Shown here: positions 38,301-43,724 of the stretch, piece after piece
Layout of the letters: each line of letters opens with the position of its first letter
Position numbering within the stretch: position 1 is the stretch's first letter
From: Tetrastigma voinierianum
Lineage: Eukaryota; Streptophyta; Magnoliopsida; Vitales; Vitaceae
Length of the DNA: 64,000 bases
Direction: 5' to 3'
NCBI GenBank assembly: GCA_016808115.1
Contig: JAEQBH010000646.1
Coordinates: forward strand, 620,001 to 684,000
Translations under genes and position numbers: made by a program
Notes under the pieces: model-generated
Told to the model about the DNA's origin: nothing
Seen by the model: only the letters and a program-made list of their open reading frames with translations
Database searches by the model: none

Positions 38301-40883
38301 AAAACATAGTCCACTAAGGTGGCTTGGCAAATTCAAGAAGTAATTGAAAATCTCCAGCTCAAGGTAAGAGCAAATCGATCACTCTATCTTCTACAAAAAT
38401 CTTACAAATATCATCATAGCAGCTGTTTATGTTGATGATATATTGTCACACGAAAAATGATATATATATCTTCACTCAAGTCCTTTCTTCATGATCAATG
38501 CCACACAAAGGACTTAGGGATGCTAAAATACTTTTTGGGAATTGAAGTTATAAGGAGCAAACGTGGAATCTTCTTATCTCAAAGGAAATATGTACTGGAT
38601 CTATTATTTGAAACAGGAAAATTGGCAACAAAGCCATGTCATTCCCCCATGGCACAAAGCCTACATCTTACTAGAGAAGACAAACTATTTGAAGACCCTA
38701 AGAGATATAAGGCGTCAGGAAGCTTAATCACCTTATAGTAACATCGCCGATATCGCATACTGCGGAAATGGTTGTAGTTTGGGATAACAAGCTCCCACAA
38801 TCGATCATCGATACCGCGGAATGTATTCACGCATTTGAAAGGAGCCCCAGGACGTGGTATTTTATATAGTAATCATGAGCAAAACATAATTAAATGCTTT
38901 TCTGACTCGGATTGGACTCCAAGGAGGACAGAAGGTCCACTTCGGGTTACTGTATGTTTGTTGGCAGGAATCTAGTCTCATAAAAGAGTAAGAAACAAAG
39001 TGTTATCTTTCGATCTAGTGCAGAGTCTAAATATACAACGATGACATAGTCCGTATGTGAGATCATGTGGCTTCATCAACTCTTGATGAAAGTCGGCATT
39101 AAGGCATCAGTCTCAACCAAACTCAAGTGTGACAACCAGGTTGCCCTTCATATTGCTTCTAATCCGGTATTCCATAAATAAACGAAACATATTGAGATTG
39201 ATTGTCATTTCGTTTGTGAGAAAATACAACTCGGCTTGATTTCTACAGGATATGTGAAGACTAGAGAACAATTAGGTGATATCTTCACAAAGGCCCTAAG
39301 TGGGAACCGGGTTAGTTATCTATGTAAACAAGTTGGGCATGATTAATATCTATGTCTAACCGAGGGCGTGAGTTATAGTGATAGTATCTACTTTACAAAT
39401 AGAGTTGTAACCTATTAGGAAACTTGTCTTATAAAGTTGTAATCAATGAAGAAGGTTAGATTGGCTTTTGTATATATATATTTATAATGATTCAATGAAA
39501 AATTACAAGGAATTCTTCCTTCTTGCTTTCTACAAGTCTCAAGGCCTTATCGCCTACCATTCATATTTCCCTCGCACTTGCCTTCCATGGATACCTTTCC
39601 TAGCCTATAATTGGTCCTGGAAATATCCAAGTCTTTCTAAGTTCCAAATGATGGTCCCTCGTTTTTTCACTTTTTCATCACGTGTGTGTGTCTTATCAGC
39701 TTGGGAAACATGCTCGCGTCTCTTCCCAAAGCATTTGAATGATTGGACTACGTCTTCTTTGAGACTTAGCTAAAATAATGTTCAAGGTTCTTGTCAAACT
39801 ATGTCAACTTTAGGGTTTCGGTATTTTTTCACTTTCATTGATTACTATTCTCGATATACTTGGTTATTTCTTATGATAAATCGAGCTGAGTTATTCTTTA
39901 TTTTCCAGAAATTTTATGCTAAAATCCAAACCCAATTCAGTATTCTATTCGTGTTCTATGTAGTGACAATACCATGGCATATTTTTCTACACCCTTTTAC
40001 TTCTTTTATGTCTAAACATGGGATCCTGCATCAGTTTTCTTGTACTTATACCCCAAAACAAAATGGAGTAGATGAACATAAGAATTGTCATCTTGTTGAG
40101 ATAGCTTGTACTCTCTTACTCCAAAGTCATGTTTCTTTTCGTTTTTGGGGATGCATTCTTACAAATAAGTCCATAAGAAATGGACTTATCGATTGCATTA
40201 TTCTTAAAATTCCATTATTTTGATTGGTATTGTAGATATGCTGCAAACTAAAACAACTTAATCATGCATAAAGAAGAGGATGCAGTGAATCATATTGACC
40301 AGTTAAAGATAAAGACTATTGCTAGAATATTATGTTTTTCTTCGGCATTTGGAAGCATTTCATCAAACACATAGAGGAAGCAATGGACCAGAAGGAGAGA
40401 AAGAAAAAGTATCTGGTTATTGCACATCCCTTGAAAAAATTTGCAAAACAAGGATTTATGCATTTTTAACATGTATTCAACTGCATGAAAAACCAAGCTT
40501 AAATGGCAACTCTTCGGCAATAATTTAGAAAAAAAAAAAAGCCATCATTGCACTCTGATCCAAGATAGTAAACCTAACACTGCCTCCATTTACTCCATAT
40601 CCACAACAACGAAGTTAACCACCAACTCGTCAAATTCCACTTTCGATTTCAAATATGATCAGAAAAACAATAAATTCAATCAACTTCAAAATCCAACGCC
40701 TAAAAACCTCAATTGAAGCAAAATCAATCAAATACCACTGCTCTGCGGACCCATGATCCCGACCACAGCATAAGAGAGACCGCACTGGGTGAGCTTCACG
40801 GCTTTGACGAACTCCTCCAGACCGGCGACGTTGAATTTACCATTGCCGTCAATTAGTTGCAACGAGTGACAAAGCTCTCCCAT
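2281..40883 (-). CDS. RHD3: RHD3-like ER-fusion GTPase, 5' half (12 exons)
   Basis: Predicted exons in order: 40736-40883, 23151-23217, 22921-23012, 4580-4650, 3905-3968, 3760-3825, 3595-3642, 3447-3509, 3248-3304, 2842-3000, 2694-2762, 2281-2372. All have AG acceptors and GT donors. From exon 4 on, phases join without a break. Seen: N-terminal LQLIDGNGKFNV, P-loop GPQSSG/KST across exons 1 and 2, DDTAFEKQSALFALAVSD, WCHDIGRE, the RD guanine-binding motif in FVIRDKT, APGGLAGDRRGVVP, and VMVATVRCEEIANEK. Known of the family: RHD3/Sey1/atlastin proteins are dynamin-like GTPases that fuse ER tubules, anchored by C-terminal membrane hairpins, which are outside this window. Odd: exon 3 is out of frame and exceptionally long introns surround it. 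The allele may be a pseudogene, a bad assembly patch, or functional with exon 3 misread. Confidence 0.88.
2664..2686. repeat. (GA)n microsatellite
   Basis: An uninterrupted GA run of about 23 bases, a few bases inside the intron after exon 11. Confidence 0.9.
2694..2762 (-). CDS. RHD3: RHD3-like exon 11
   Basis: 69 bp reading VMVATVRCEEIANEKLSRLA then CDK. It starts the helical middle domain. Acceptor ATTAG, donor GTATTC. A (GA)n run follows a few bases into the intron. Confidence 0.93.
2842..3000 (-). CDS. RHD3: RHD3-like exon 10
   Basis: 159 bp, 53 codons, including FFHSIAPGGLAGDRRGVVP and ENKDLDLPAHK. It covers the end of the GTPase domain and the linker to the helical bundle. The middle (GFCFSVRRIW) has drifted but is open. 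Confidence 0.93.
3248..3304 (-). CDS. RHD3: RHD3-like exon 9
   Basis: 57 bp reading VEVVALSSYEEKEEQFKEQ, one of the most conserved stretches of the family. Acceptor TTGTAG, donor GTATCT. Confidence 0.93.
3447..3509 (-). CDS. RHD3: RHD3-like exon 8
   Basis: 63 bp reading IWDTVTKPQALKDTPLSEFF plus His. Acceptor CTGCAG, donor GTAAGA, phase 0 at both ends. Confidence 0.92.
3595..3642 (-). CDS. RHD3: RHD3-like exon 7
   Basis: 48 bp reading TPLEYLEPVLREDILK. Acceptor TGTAG, donor GTATTT, phase 0 at both ends. Confidence 0.92.
3760..3825 (-). CDS. RHD3: RHD3-like exon 6 (RD motif)
   Basis: 66 bp, 22 codons: VMMRLFSPRKTTLLFVIRDK then TK. The RD pair is the guanine-specificity motif of atlastin-type GTPases and is intact. 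Both splice sites are canonical. Confidence 0.93.
3905..3968 (-). CDS. RHD3: RHD3-like exon 5
   Basis: 64 bp reading WCHDIGREHAANKPLLKTVF plus Gln. The acceptor is TTACAG and the donor GTACTC. It ends in phase 0. Confidence 0.93.
4580..4650 (-). CDS. RHD3: RHD3-like exon 4
   Basis: 71 bp, in frame. It reads DDTAFEKQSALFALAVSD and then IVLIN, with Met split across the next intron. Acceptor TTCCAG, donor GTGAGT. A strong family match in the GTPase core. Confidence 0.93.
4651..5639. other. Intron 3, 3' portion
   Basis: AT-rich intron sequence upstream of exon 4 with no supported gene. The minus open frames here are short and match nothing I know. Confidence 0.6.
5640..6170 (-). pseudogene. Decayed copia reverse transcriptase fragment
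   Basis: Reading minus, stop-interrupted frames give, in order, QLDINKM, VEVYMELLPGFDEARIH, LFGLKQSP.AWFDRFTKVF, GHTLFYEHKGG and LIVYVNNIILTSDD. These are the QLDVKNAFL, GLKQSPRAWF and YVDDIIITG blocks of Ty1/copia RT. The YVDD active site has become YVNN. No LTRs are linked to it. It is older than and distinct from element 1 next to it. Confidence 0.72.
6171..7005. other. Unassigned intron sequence
   Basis: No clear coding homology. It may hold the 5' part of the decayed copia at 5640-6170, but I cannot align it to a domain. Confidence 0.4.
7006..7168 (-). repeat. Element 1 3' LTR
   Basis: Minus-strand start TGCTATAG preceded by CAACTTGATGGGGAG (purine tract), end CTAATTACA. TATAAATA in the middle is a possible promoter. 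Confidence 0.65.
7379..7761 (-). pseudogene. Copia RNase H, element 1
   Basis: Two overlapping open frames carry the copia RNase H run: SPTVSHWAAVEHILCYLK, GRGILYKKHEHTRIECFSDN, then, after a frame change, SWKSKKQSVVSWSSAESGYR and IMWIRQLLMEVG. The family role is to remove template RNA during reverse transcription. Broken by at least one frameshift. Confidence 0.85.
7827..8546 (-). pseudogene. Copia reverse transcriptase, element 1
   Basis: 8546-8244 reads ARLVAKGYAQTFDIDYFDPF and SRQLDIKNA. 8186-7827 reads LLVVYVDDIVITG, LGMLKYFLGVEVMRSKRRIL and LSQRKYVLDLL. The YVDD catalytic motif is kept. The two parts are in different frames, and the segment between them (GLKQS.. block) is damaged. Confidence 0.88.
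8547..8945 (-). pseudogene. Copia pol linker, element 1
   Basis: Region between integrase and RT. The minus frames are Pro/Ser-rich, as usual for the copia integrase-RT linker, but no single frame is open. Confidence 0.45.
9422..9982 (-). pseudogene. Copia pre-integrase and integrase core, element 1
   Basis: 9982-9671 has the GAG-pre-integrase pattern (SRGLYILE, then HCRLGQPSLSLLKELYP). 9655-9422 has the integrase core: FVTFVDDFSCVTWLYLMKS, FHVSVQTLRSENAKEYLSK and FMLQHGILH. An A-to-stop change separates them. Downstream remains at 9300-9420 correspond to the RKNRHLLET helix region. Confidence 0.85.
10043..10447 (-). pseudogene. Copia gag zinc knuckle and protease, element 1
   Basis: 134 residues: zinc knuckle CYYCHNSGHVLRDC (CX2CX4HX4C) near residue 12, then the protease WVIDSGATYHMIGNS with the aspartic DSG motif near residue 71. 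The gag N-terminus is missing. Confidence 0.87.
11035..11196 (-). repeat. Element 1 5' LTR
   Basis: Minus-strand TGCTATAG start, end TTTCTACA directly before the PBS at 11023-11034. Confidence 0.75.
11197..12741. other. Intron 3, mid portion; possible LTR remnant
   Basis: AT-rich. At 11750-12050 the plus strand has CCTATAAATAGCC followed by a stretch ending in short direct repeats, in the style of an LTR promoter and leader. No PBS or partner LTR is visible, so I leave it unassigned. Confidence 0.3.
12742..12907 (-). repeat. Element 2 3' LTR
   Basis: 166 bp. The plus strand runs from TATTGAGAG (TG has become TA) to CCTTAACA, followed by the purine tract. Confidence 0.87.
13812..14573 (-). 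pseudogene. Copia RT N-terminal half and linker, element 2
   Basis: 14219-13812 reads VGPDGQVDRLKVRLVDKGYT, then GLDYYDTFSPVAKI. 14573-14229 is the Pro/Ser-rich linker ending NDTWELVTLPPGKSPV. They are offset by a stop between CR and the RT. The YVDD half is only faintly visible near 13800 (..IYLIVYG.). Confidence 0.82.
14600..15300 (-). pseudogene. Copia integrase remnant, element 2
   Basis: 14974 leftward reads DAILATAYSINRMPSSV, the C-terminal integrase helix region. Earlier core blocks at 15000-15300 are split among frames. Confidence 0.65.
15301..16564 (-). pseudogene. Degraded gag and leader, element 2
   Basis: No convincing gag domain survives. 16150-16560 is GC-rich leader in the style of the other copia leaders here. 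The open frames are short and overlap on both strands. Confidence 0.45.
16578..16745 (-). repeat. Element 2 5' LTR
   Basis: 168 bp. The plus strand runs from TGTTGAGAG to CCTTAACA, next to the PBS at 16565-16577. Confidence 0.88.
16892..17863. mobile_element. Non-autonomous TIR element
   Basis: The left end GTCTAAGAAGCACGAACAC and the right end (reverse complement GTCTATGAAGCACGGACAC) match at 17 of 19 bases. The subterminal regions on both sides are rich in short ACACGAC/GTGTCGG words, and the core is AT-rich with no open frame. No clear TSD is seen, partly because copia C sits immediately to the right. The superfamily is not assigned. Confidence 0.55.
17867..18073 (+). repeat. Element C 5' LTR
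   Basis: Starts TGTTATAGC and ends TTTTCTACG just before TGGTATCAGAGCC. It contains two copies of a TCTTATAGA.TTGTAACC block and a TA run. Confidence 0.85.
17988..18193 (+). repeat. 103-bp tandem duplication of LTR end and PBS
   Basis: The stretch from GCTTTTGTATATATA through the PBS (17988-18090) is repeated at 18091-18193 with one or two changes. This places two primer-binding sites (18074 and 18177) in tandem. Confidence 0.9.
18675..18917 (+). pseudogene. Copia gag N-terminus, element C
   Basis: Contains LNDPNYSDWSKTIRLYLRSI followed by SKERWLEDDARLFLQCNSI, the usual start of a plant copia gag (UBN2-like). A stop after LINHL cuts it short. Later gag at 18960-19150 is in shifted frames. 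Confidence 0.82.
20183..20638 (+). pseudogene. Copia integrase core, element C
   Basis: 151 residues: VDNYSRTTWLYLMKNRSKLF, SLRSYNAEEYVS, NTPHNGVAERKNRHLLETVR and VSTACFFINRMPSSVL. The final Glu of the DDE triad sits in the HNGVAERKNRH region. The N-terminal zinc finger lies in broken frames before 20183. Confidence 0.88.
21245..21874 (+). pseudogene. Copia reverse transcriptase, element C
   Basis: 209 residues open, the longest coding run in the window. Blocks in order: VRLVAKGYAQTYGVDYFDTF, HQLDIKNAFLHGDIAEEVYM, SLYGLKQSQRTWFDKFSEAI, LLIVYVDDIVITRND and LGMVKYFLSVEIMKSKRRIF. YVDD is kept. It breaks before the RNase H domain. Confidence 0.92.
22664..22850 (+). repeat. Element C 3' LTR, 5'-truncated
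   Basis: Aligns with the 5' LTR from the ..TATAGATT.GTCAATAGTTA block on and ends TTTTCTACA. Confidence 0.8.
22921..23012 (-). CDS. RHD3: RHD3-like exon 3, damaged
   Basis: 92 bp between CCAG and GTAATC. The family-like reading ends in FDGRERGE, which joins exon 4 (DDTAFEK) in phase, but its start does not fit the phase left by exon 2. Joining them as predicted gives a stop (TGT TGA) after about 12 codons. I estimate about 103 bp is expected, so about 11 bp are missing in at least two places. The conserved SQTTKGIW stretch (switch I) reads as ..LMTRIW, and the G3 stretch MDLEGTD reads MDLGTFD. The cause may be decay or sequence error. Copia C lies 70 bp downstream. Confidence 0.8.
23151..23217 (-). 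CDS. RHD3: RHD3-like exon 2
   Basis: 67 bp reading KSTLLNHLF..NF.EMDA. It completes the P-loop begun in exon 1, 17.5 kb away. The acceptor is TAG at 23218-23220 and the donor is GTTAGT. It leaves phase 2 after GGA AG, so exon 3 must supply one base to complete an Arg codon. Confidence 0.9.
24530..24770 (+). pseudogene. Copia gag knuckle and protease trace, element D
   Basis: CHYCHNPGHVRQHI is a zinc knuckle with its last Cys lost. About 45 codons on, VINSEAIDHMIGNS is the protease block with the catalytic Asp of DSG changed. Frames are broken between them. Confidence 0.7.
25340..25810 (+). pseudogene. Copia integrase remnant, element D
   Basis: Broken frames include the core start, ..LRKHS..YVEPF, HGILHQTS-like remains, ERNNRHLLETARALLFQMNV and SQVFGCTCFVRD-like text. 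Many 1-2 base gaps relative to elements C and E. Confidence 0.68.
26330..26560 (-). pseudogene. LINE zinc-knuckle (zf-RVT) region
   Basis: The minus frame reads FLWSSKALVNVKTFAWLVAH, RKVKTTELLQLRG, LCPQW and GDKESIDHVFLHCPFTNWVV, then a stop. This is the C..C..H..C region that follows RT in plant L1-type LINEs (W..K.. FAWL.. C..C....E...H.F..C). Confidence 0.85.
26561..28439. other. Intron 1 sequence, unassigned
   Basis: AT-rich, with no supported gene. Part may be the 5' continuation of the LINE. A 14-base A run sits near 28083-28097, and at 27800-27830 the minus strand reads like the tail-box of a degenerate SINE or LTR (GGAGGTTCTAGGTTTGAGCC), too short to call. Confidence 0.4.
28440..30083 (+). 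mobile_element. Ty1/copia element F, 5' part
   Basis: LTR about 28440-28597, PBS 28598-28610 (TGGTATCTAAGCC), gag with zinc knuckle (YCNKYGHTHDCC, about 29470), protease trace at 29700-29810, and pre-integrase MIAMGCESHSLYHP at 29975-30020. It then stops at the insertion site of element E and resumes at 39535. The most degraded copia here, which agrees with its being the outermost host of the nest. The LTR's left end is not certain. Confidence 0.75.
29053..29720 (+). pseudogene. Copia gag, element F
   Basis: Frames with stops read VKQRDLDLSTYIGHITSLKE, DKFFMVVTLIGFYFDFETIR and then ILASPSISSLDDVFAHLL, typical of gag with the zinc knuckle later. The capsid-like gag packages the element RNA. 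Confidence 0.75.
30084..30253 (+). repeat. Element E 5' LTR
   Basis: Starts TCATATGCATAAATCTAC (TG has become TC, aligned to element C's LTR start) and ends TTTTCTACA before the PBS. Confidence 0.8.
30930..31070 (+). pseudogene. Copia gag N-terminus, element E
   Basis: A stretch reading MSKITEDELTGPNYSDWSKT, then IRLYLRSIHMA, nearly the same as in element C. It then jumps, with most of gag deleted, to GAG-pre-integrase text at 31110-31210 (LGCESGGLYILDHASVTY). Confidence 0.8.
31384..31790 (+). pseudogene. Copia integrase core, element E
   Basis: SNYSRTTWLYLMKNRFELFS, FNVYVQILRSNNAKKYVSKQ, FMLQNGILHQTFCVDTP and HNGVVERKNRHLLKIVRALL. The frame ends at a stop after FQM. The following segment is short and rearranged compared with element C. 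Confidence 0.87.
32269..33081 (+). repeat. Gypsy left LTR
   Basis: About 0.8 kb. Ends are approximate. It carries CTATATAGTAC, a TATA candidate, at 32551-32561. Confidence 0.65.
33401..34120 (+). pseudogene. Gypsy gag
   Basis: 33401-33664 reads PKPKPFDGARNAKDLENFLW, DMGQYFVVAQIPAGEQVTIT and DLSSDAKLWWWTR, a retrotransposon gag capsid start common in plant chromoviruses. Later gag text is in several frames up to about 34120. Confidence 0.82.
34900..35380 (+). pseudogene. Gypsy reverse transcriptase
   Basis: NKVTIKNKYPTITHLNRSID, TTCVTQYGSFEFLVMPFGLT and NAPATFCNLMNDVL are clear Ty3/gypsy RT blocks. The YLDD catalytic stretch is replaced by unrelated text (VDTGIHIVIY), so the enzyme is dead. 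Confidence 0.87.
35381..35560 (+). pseudogene. Gypsy RNase H
   Basis: MVIHCLETWKHYLTGTRFTI, then VTDNVANTFFKTKKKLTAKQ. A stop follows Ala. This is the standard RNase H text of plant chromoviruses. Confidence 0.83.
35960..36400 (+). pseudogene. Gypsy integrase core
   Basis: SDALVVVDRFSKYAVFILAP, VVKHFGMPEDIVSNRGFTSR and FWVELFKMWGT, then after a frame change HPQTNKQTKRVNQMLEG. It corresponds to the DDE core. The second Asp region SDRD reads SNRG. Confidence 0.87.
36480..37030 (+). pseudogene. Gypsy integrase tail, possible chromodomain region
   Basis: Frames give YKFAKTQPD, DKGRRPL, EGEKVSLTNLNL, LTPKYDDPF and ..EQHLQIERLNREAK, the usual C-terminal integrase tail (..GDKVLLKL..PKYDGPF..). A chromodomain would follow, but decay prevents a firm call. 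Confidence 0.55.
37044..37828 (+). repeat. Gypsy right LTR
   Basis: Starts near GGGAGGGCGATAATTTCTGA and ends at GGCATGTG before ACATC. If GGGAGGGCGA is the purine tract, the true LTR start would be TGACTAG at 37062. Confidence 0.65.
37834..39368 (+). pseudogene. Copia RT and RNase H, element E (after the gypsy insert)
   Basis: 38143-38343: WKLHQLDIK and LHKSLYGLKHSPLRW. 38400-38460: AVYVDDILSHEK, with YVDD kept across a frameshift. 38457-38738: KDLGMLKYFLGIEVIRSKRG and LSQRKYVLDLL. RNase H text at 38840-39300 includes SDWT, TSRSTSGY-like and IFTKAL. The copy is broken in many places. The purine tract CCGAGGGCG lies at about 39360-39368. Confidence 0.8.
39369..39534 (+). repeat. Element E 3' LTR
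   Basis: Starts TGAGTTATAG, has GGAAACTTGTCTTATA.AGTTGTAA in common with elements C and A2, and ends TTTCTACA before AGTCT. Confidence 0.85.
39535..40225 (+). pseudogene. Copia element F, 3' part: integrase
   Basis: The reading interrupted at 30083 resumes. Zinc-finger remains (SLGNMLASLPKAFE at about 39700) come first, then from 39801 GFRYFFTFIDYYSRYTWLFL, FYAKIQTQFSILF, SKHGILHQFSCTYTPKQNGV and DEHKNCHLVEIACTLLL. The DDE Glu position (E in PKQNGVDEHKN) is kept. It stops after the integrase. RT and the 3' LTR are absent. Confidence 0.82.
40226..40735. other. Intron 1, 5' end
   Basis: AT-rich. No feature besides the exon 1 donor at 40735. Intron 1 as a whole spans about 17.5 kb. Confidence 0.6.
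40736..40883 (-). CDS. RHD3: RHD3-like exon 1 with start codon
   Basis: 148 bp, 49 codons plus one base. It opens with MGELCHSLQLIDGNG and ends in the P-loop GPQSSG, split after the first base of the Gly codon. The donor is GTATTTG. I chose this ATG because the family typically starts a few residues before LQLIDGDG. An in-frame ATG at 40979 would add 32 low-complexity residues with no family counterpart. Confidence 0.9.
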
Positions 40884-41470
40884 CTCTTGCGAAGAAGTAG
40901 ACTCCTTGGTTGCTAAGAAAATGAAGGGCAAAGAAATCAAGTTTTGTGCAGTTGTGATTTTAGCTTCTGTAGGAATCAAGTGCAGAAAAACAGAACTTGC
41001 GCCTCAAGTTTTGCACATTTCTTTACTTCTTTTCAGTGTTCGGTGGCTGAGAAAGAACGAAGGACGGGAAAAGAAAAGAATCAAGTCTGACATGACAGGA
41101 CTAAAGTGTCGATCAGTCTTCTTCTTCAATTCTCGTCAGGAGTCCCACTTTTGTAAGAAACCAACAAAACAAAACAAAACAACGAAACAAAGAGACTCAA
41201 TTTTTACAAATTGAATGAAGTACCAAGTCGATCTGAGCTGAATTCGAGTTGAGACTTGAGAGCTTCACTTCGATAAGGAACCAACAAAATTTTAGTGATG
41301 GAATCTTTTCCCCGTTTGCTCTGGAGAAACAGAGAGGAGAGAAGGTTTGGAGGAAAGTTCGGGAGTGTGGTCTCTATGCGATCACAAAGATGAAAATAAT
41401 TTTCTCCTTCTATTCAAATCACAATCAAATTAATTTGGAAAAGAAGGTTAATTTGCATTCGGTGGCCAGC
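40884..41470 (-). promoter_or_regulatory. 5' leader of the RHD3-like gene
   Basis: Reading the minus strand, a CT-rich stretch at about 41300-41350 and A/C-rich runs at 41160-41190 resemble a plant 5' UTR. No splice pair is certain here, so a UTR intron cannot be excluded. Confidence 0.45.
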
Positions 41471-41498
41471 TGTCATTAATTTTATTTTTAGTATGAAA

Positions 41499-41516
41499 TT
41501 ATATATATAAATAAAT
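41499..41516 (-). promoter_or_regulatory. TATA-like box for the RHD3-like gene
   Basis: The minus strand reads ATTTATTTATATATATAA about 615 bp upstream of the start codon and just before the CT-rich leader. Position and composition suit a TATA box, but low-complexity AT DNA gives many false hits. Confidence 0.35.
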
Positions 41517-41776
41517 GGAAGGAAATGAAGGAAAAAATAAAATTCACTACATTTGGTTGGTTAGACATACATAAGATAGGATAAGAAGGTGTAACAATCT
41601 TATTCTATGTTTGGTTGATGATAATGTTGAAGCGTCTAATCCTACTTATTAAGAAAGTAACATTCACACAACAAAGAATTAATTCAAATAAAGGAAACAA
41701 AATATTTGTGTAGTTCACATAGGAAGGGAGACCAAATTTACAATAAACACTATATTATACACTTCAAAATCTCTTA

Positions 41777-42149
41777 GGCCCTGTTTAGTTCACGAAAATT
41801 TTCAACTCTATCCAAAATTGTATTACGAAAATTTCAATATTATAATCTTGGCTATTTTTAAAATACGCTTTCAGATTAATTTGATTAAAAATAGTTAATG
41901 TTAAAATCCGCTTTCAGAAACCATTTTCAAAATGAAGTATAAAACGAAAATAAAATCCCTTGCTTTCGATTTAATTGAAAACAAAGAAAATAAACAGAAG
42001 TTCGCTTTCTGGATTTATATATAAAATATCAGTATGAGCACTCCATTTTCTTTGTTTTCAAAATTGTTGCCTTATTCTCGTAACTAAACGTGTTTTCCTT
42101 TGTTAAAAAGCCAATGTAAAACAAAATTTTCTACCTACTAAACAGGGCC
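41777..42149. mobile_element. Tourist-like MITE (PIF/Harbinger type)
   Basis: 373 bp with perfect 13-bp terminal inverted repeats (GGCCCTGTTTAGT and its complement), flanked on both sides by TTA (41774-41776 and 42150-42152). AT-rich, no coding capacity. A TTA target and GGCCxTGTTTxG ends are the known hallmarks of Tourist MITEs. It sits about 0.9 kb upstream of the RHD3-like start codon. Confidence 0.88.
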
Positions 42150-43720
42150 TTAATTTCTTCTACAAAACATCCTTTGCCTTCTCTCTTCAATTTTTCTAAC
42201 TTTTTTTCCCTCCATTTCTCTCTATGTATAAATCTATTATAAACCACATGTTTATAGAGTTCTATGGATTAACCCTAACCCAATTGTTTTCGAATCTTAA
42301 TGAAATTATAAAAGTAATTTATTAAAATTGAAACTTTATAAATATTGACTTTTAAAAATTAAATTAAATAATTTAAATCAAATCTCAACAATTTTTTTTT
42401 GGACTTAAATTCTCTCAATATTCACAATTGGTGAGAATAAGCATGTGACAAGTTCAATCCCTTTTGATCACATCTTCTAGAGGGAACACATTTGTCCCTA
42501 TTCTTATGGAGACTTTGAAACATTAGTGACAATGTTGAGTTTGGTTGGAGAAAGAACATTCTAGGAAGGAAATACCAACCCAATTTTTTGTATTATTGAT
42601 TGACGCTACGCCCGACATTCCAAAATCCAACCCGATCGCGAATCCGAACCGAGTCCTGAGCGAATTTACACCGGGACTCTTAATTGCTTTTTTTTTTTTT
42701 TTCTCAAAGTCGAACTGTGACTGTAGTATACAAATAATTTTTATAATAACAAAATCATTTACATACACAAGTTAATTACCACCGGAAATGCACAGCTCCA
42801 TCAAAATCTATACACATATACTAAGTCCCATTTACTTATACAAATATTTTATTCATGTATATATTCCAATACAAAAATCGAGATTGCGAAACAAGTGTTT
42901 CATGAGCACCTATCTTTTGAGGACGGGTCTGCATCGTCATGGAAATGTCCCTGGTCCTTTTATCTCCTCTTCACCTACACACAGATTAACACCAAAGGGG
43001 CTAAGCTTTTTACTTAGTGGGAATATATAAACAAAGAATTCCACCAATAACAATAATCGTCGTCACAATCTTTACATTTACTTTTCCATGCATACAACGA
43101 AGCTCTATTCTCAGATAAAAACTTCCGACTACATCCTATTACACATGTAGGTTTTTATCCTTTTCTGTGTTCCATATCATTATCACAGTCGGCATTAATC
43201 AAATCCTTAGCAATTATATTTCATGATCCGGACGCCTCATTAATCTTTTTAAGCATCGATGATTAAATTTTGCTAAAAGTGTCATATCTAAATTCCCGAC
43301 TGACCCTGCTGATGATCCAGCCGGAGTCTTGCTTACTTCGACATTTTCAATTATCTTCTCAAAACATTTGTTTGGTTTTAAATTTTGTTTTCTAAAGTGT
43401 TACCCAACTCCCGACTCCGACCCGGCCATGATTGCCTGAGTCTCTATTAATTCGACATTTTCAATTATCTTCAAAACATTTTGTTCAGGTTATTCCATTT
43501 TAGACTTTTTAATTACGCAAGATTTCATTTTGTGCAAGCCCATAAACATTTACATTCAACAAAATGCATTTACAAAATAATGCTTTATACACAATCAGGT
43601 AATGTATAAGATACTGCTCAAATACTCTTCTCGAATCATTTTCTTTCTTTTTTCACGTCTGGCCAGGATTTCACATATACTTATAGCAGTCAAATATCTG
43701 TTTACTGCATTCATCGCGAA
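42150..43720. other. Intergenic, repeat-like, no gene
   Basis: From about 43280 two diverged copies (43285-43370 and 43405-43490) share CCCGACT..ACCC, TTCGACATTTTCAATTATCT and AAAACATTT. They may be a start of the tandem array that follows. No coding region is supported. Confidence 0.5.
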
Positions 43721-43724
43721 TATT

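Larger units (their letters stand above)
30084..39534 (+). mobile_element. Ty1/copia element E, split by a gypsy insertion
   Basis: Flanked by AGTCT on both sides (30079-30083 and 39535-39539). 5' LTR 30084-30253, PBS 30254-30266 (TGGTATCAAAGCC), leader, gag start, integrase, then the gypsy element 32269-37828, then RT, RNase H, purine tract and 3' LTR 39369-39534. Without the gypsy insert it is about 3.9 kb. It is closely related to element C: gag and integrase share long identical stretches. Confidence 0.88.

Noticed and set aside
39468..39773. 101-residue plus frame starting in the copia E 3' LTR
   Set aside because: It begins in the LTR's TA run and continues out of frame through copia F's integrase zinc-finger region.
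40884..40979. Upstream in-frame ATG at 40979 as the RHD3 start
   Set aside because: The extra residues have no family counterpart, and MGELCHSLQLIDG fits the known N-terminus.
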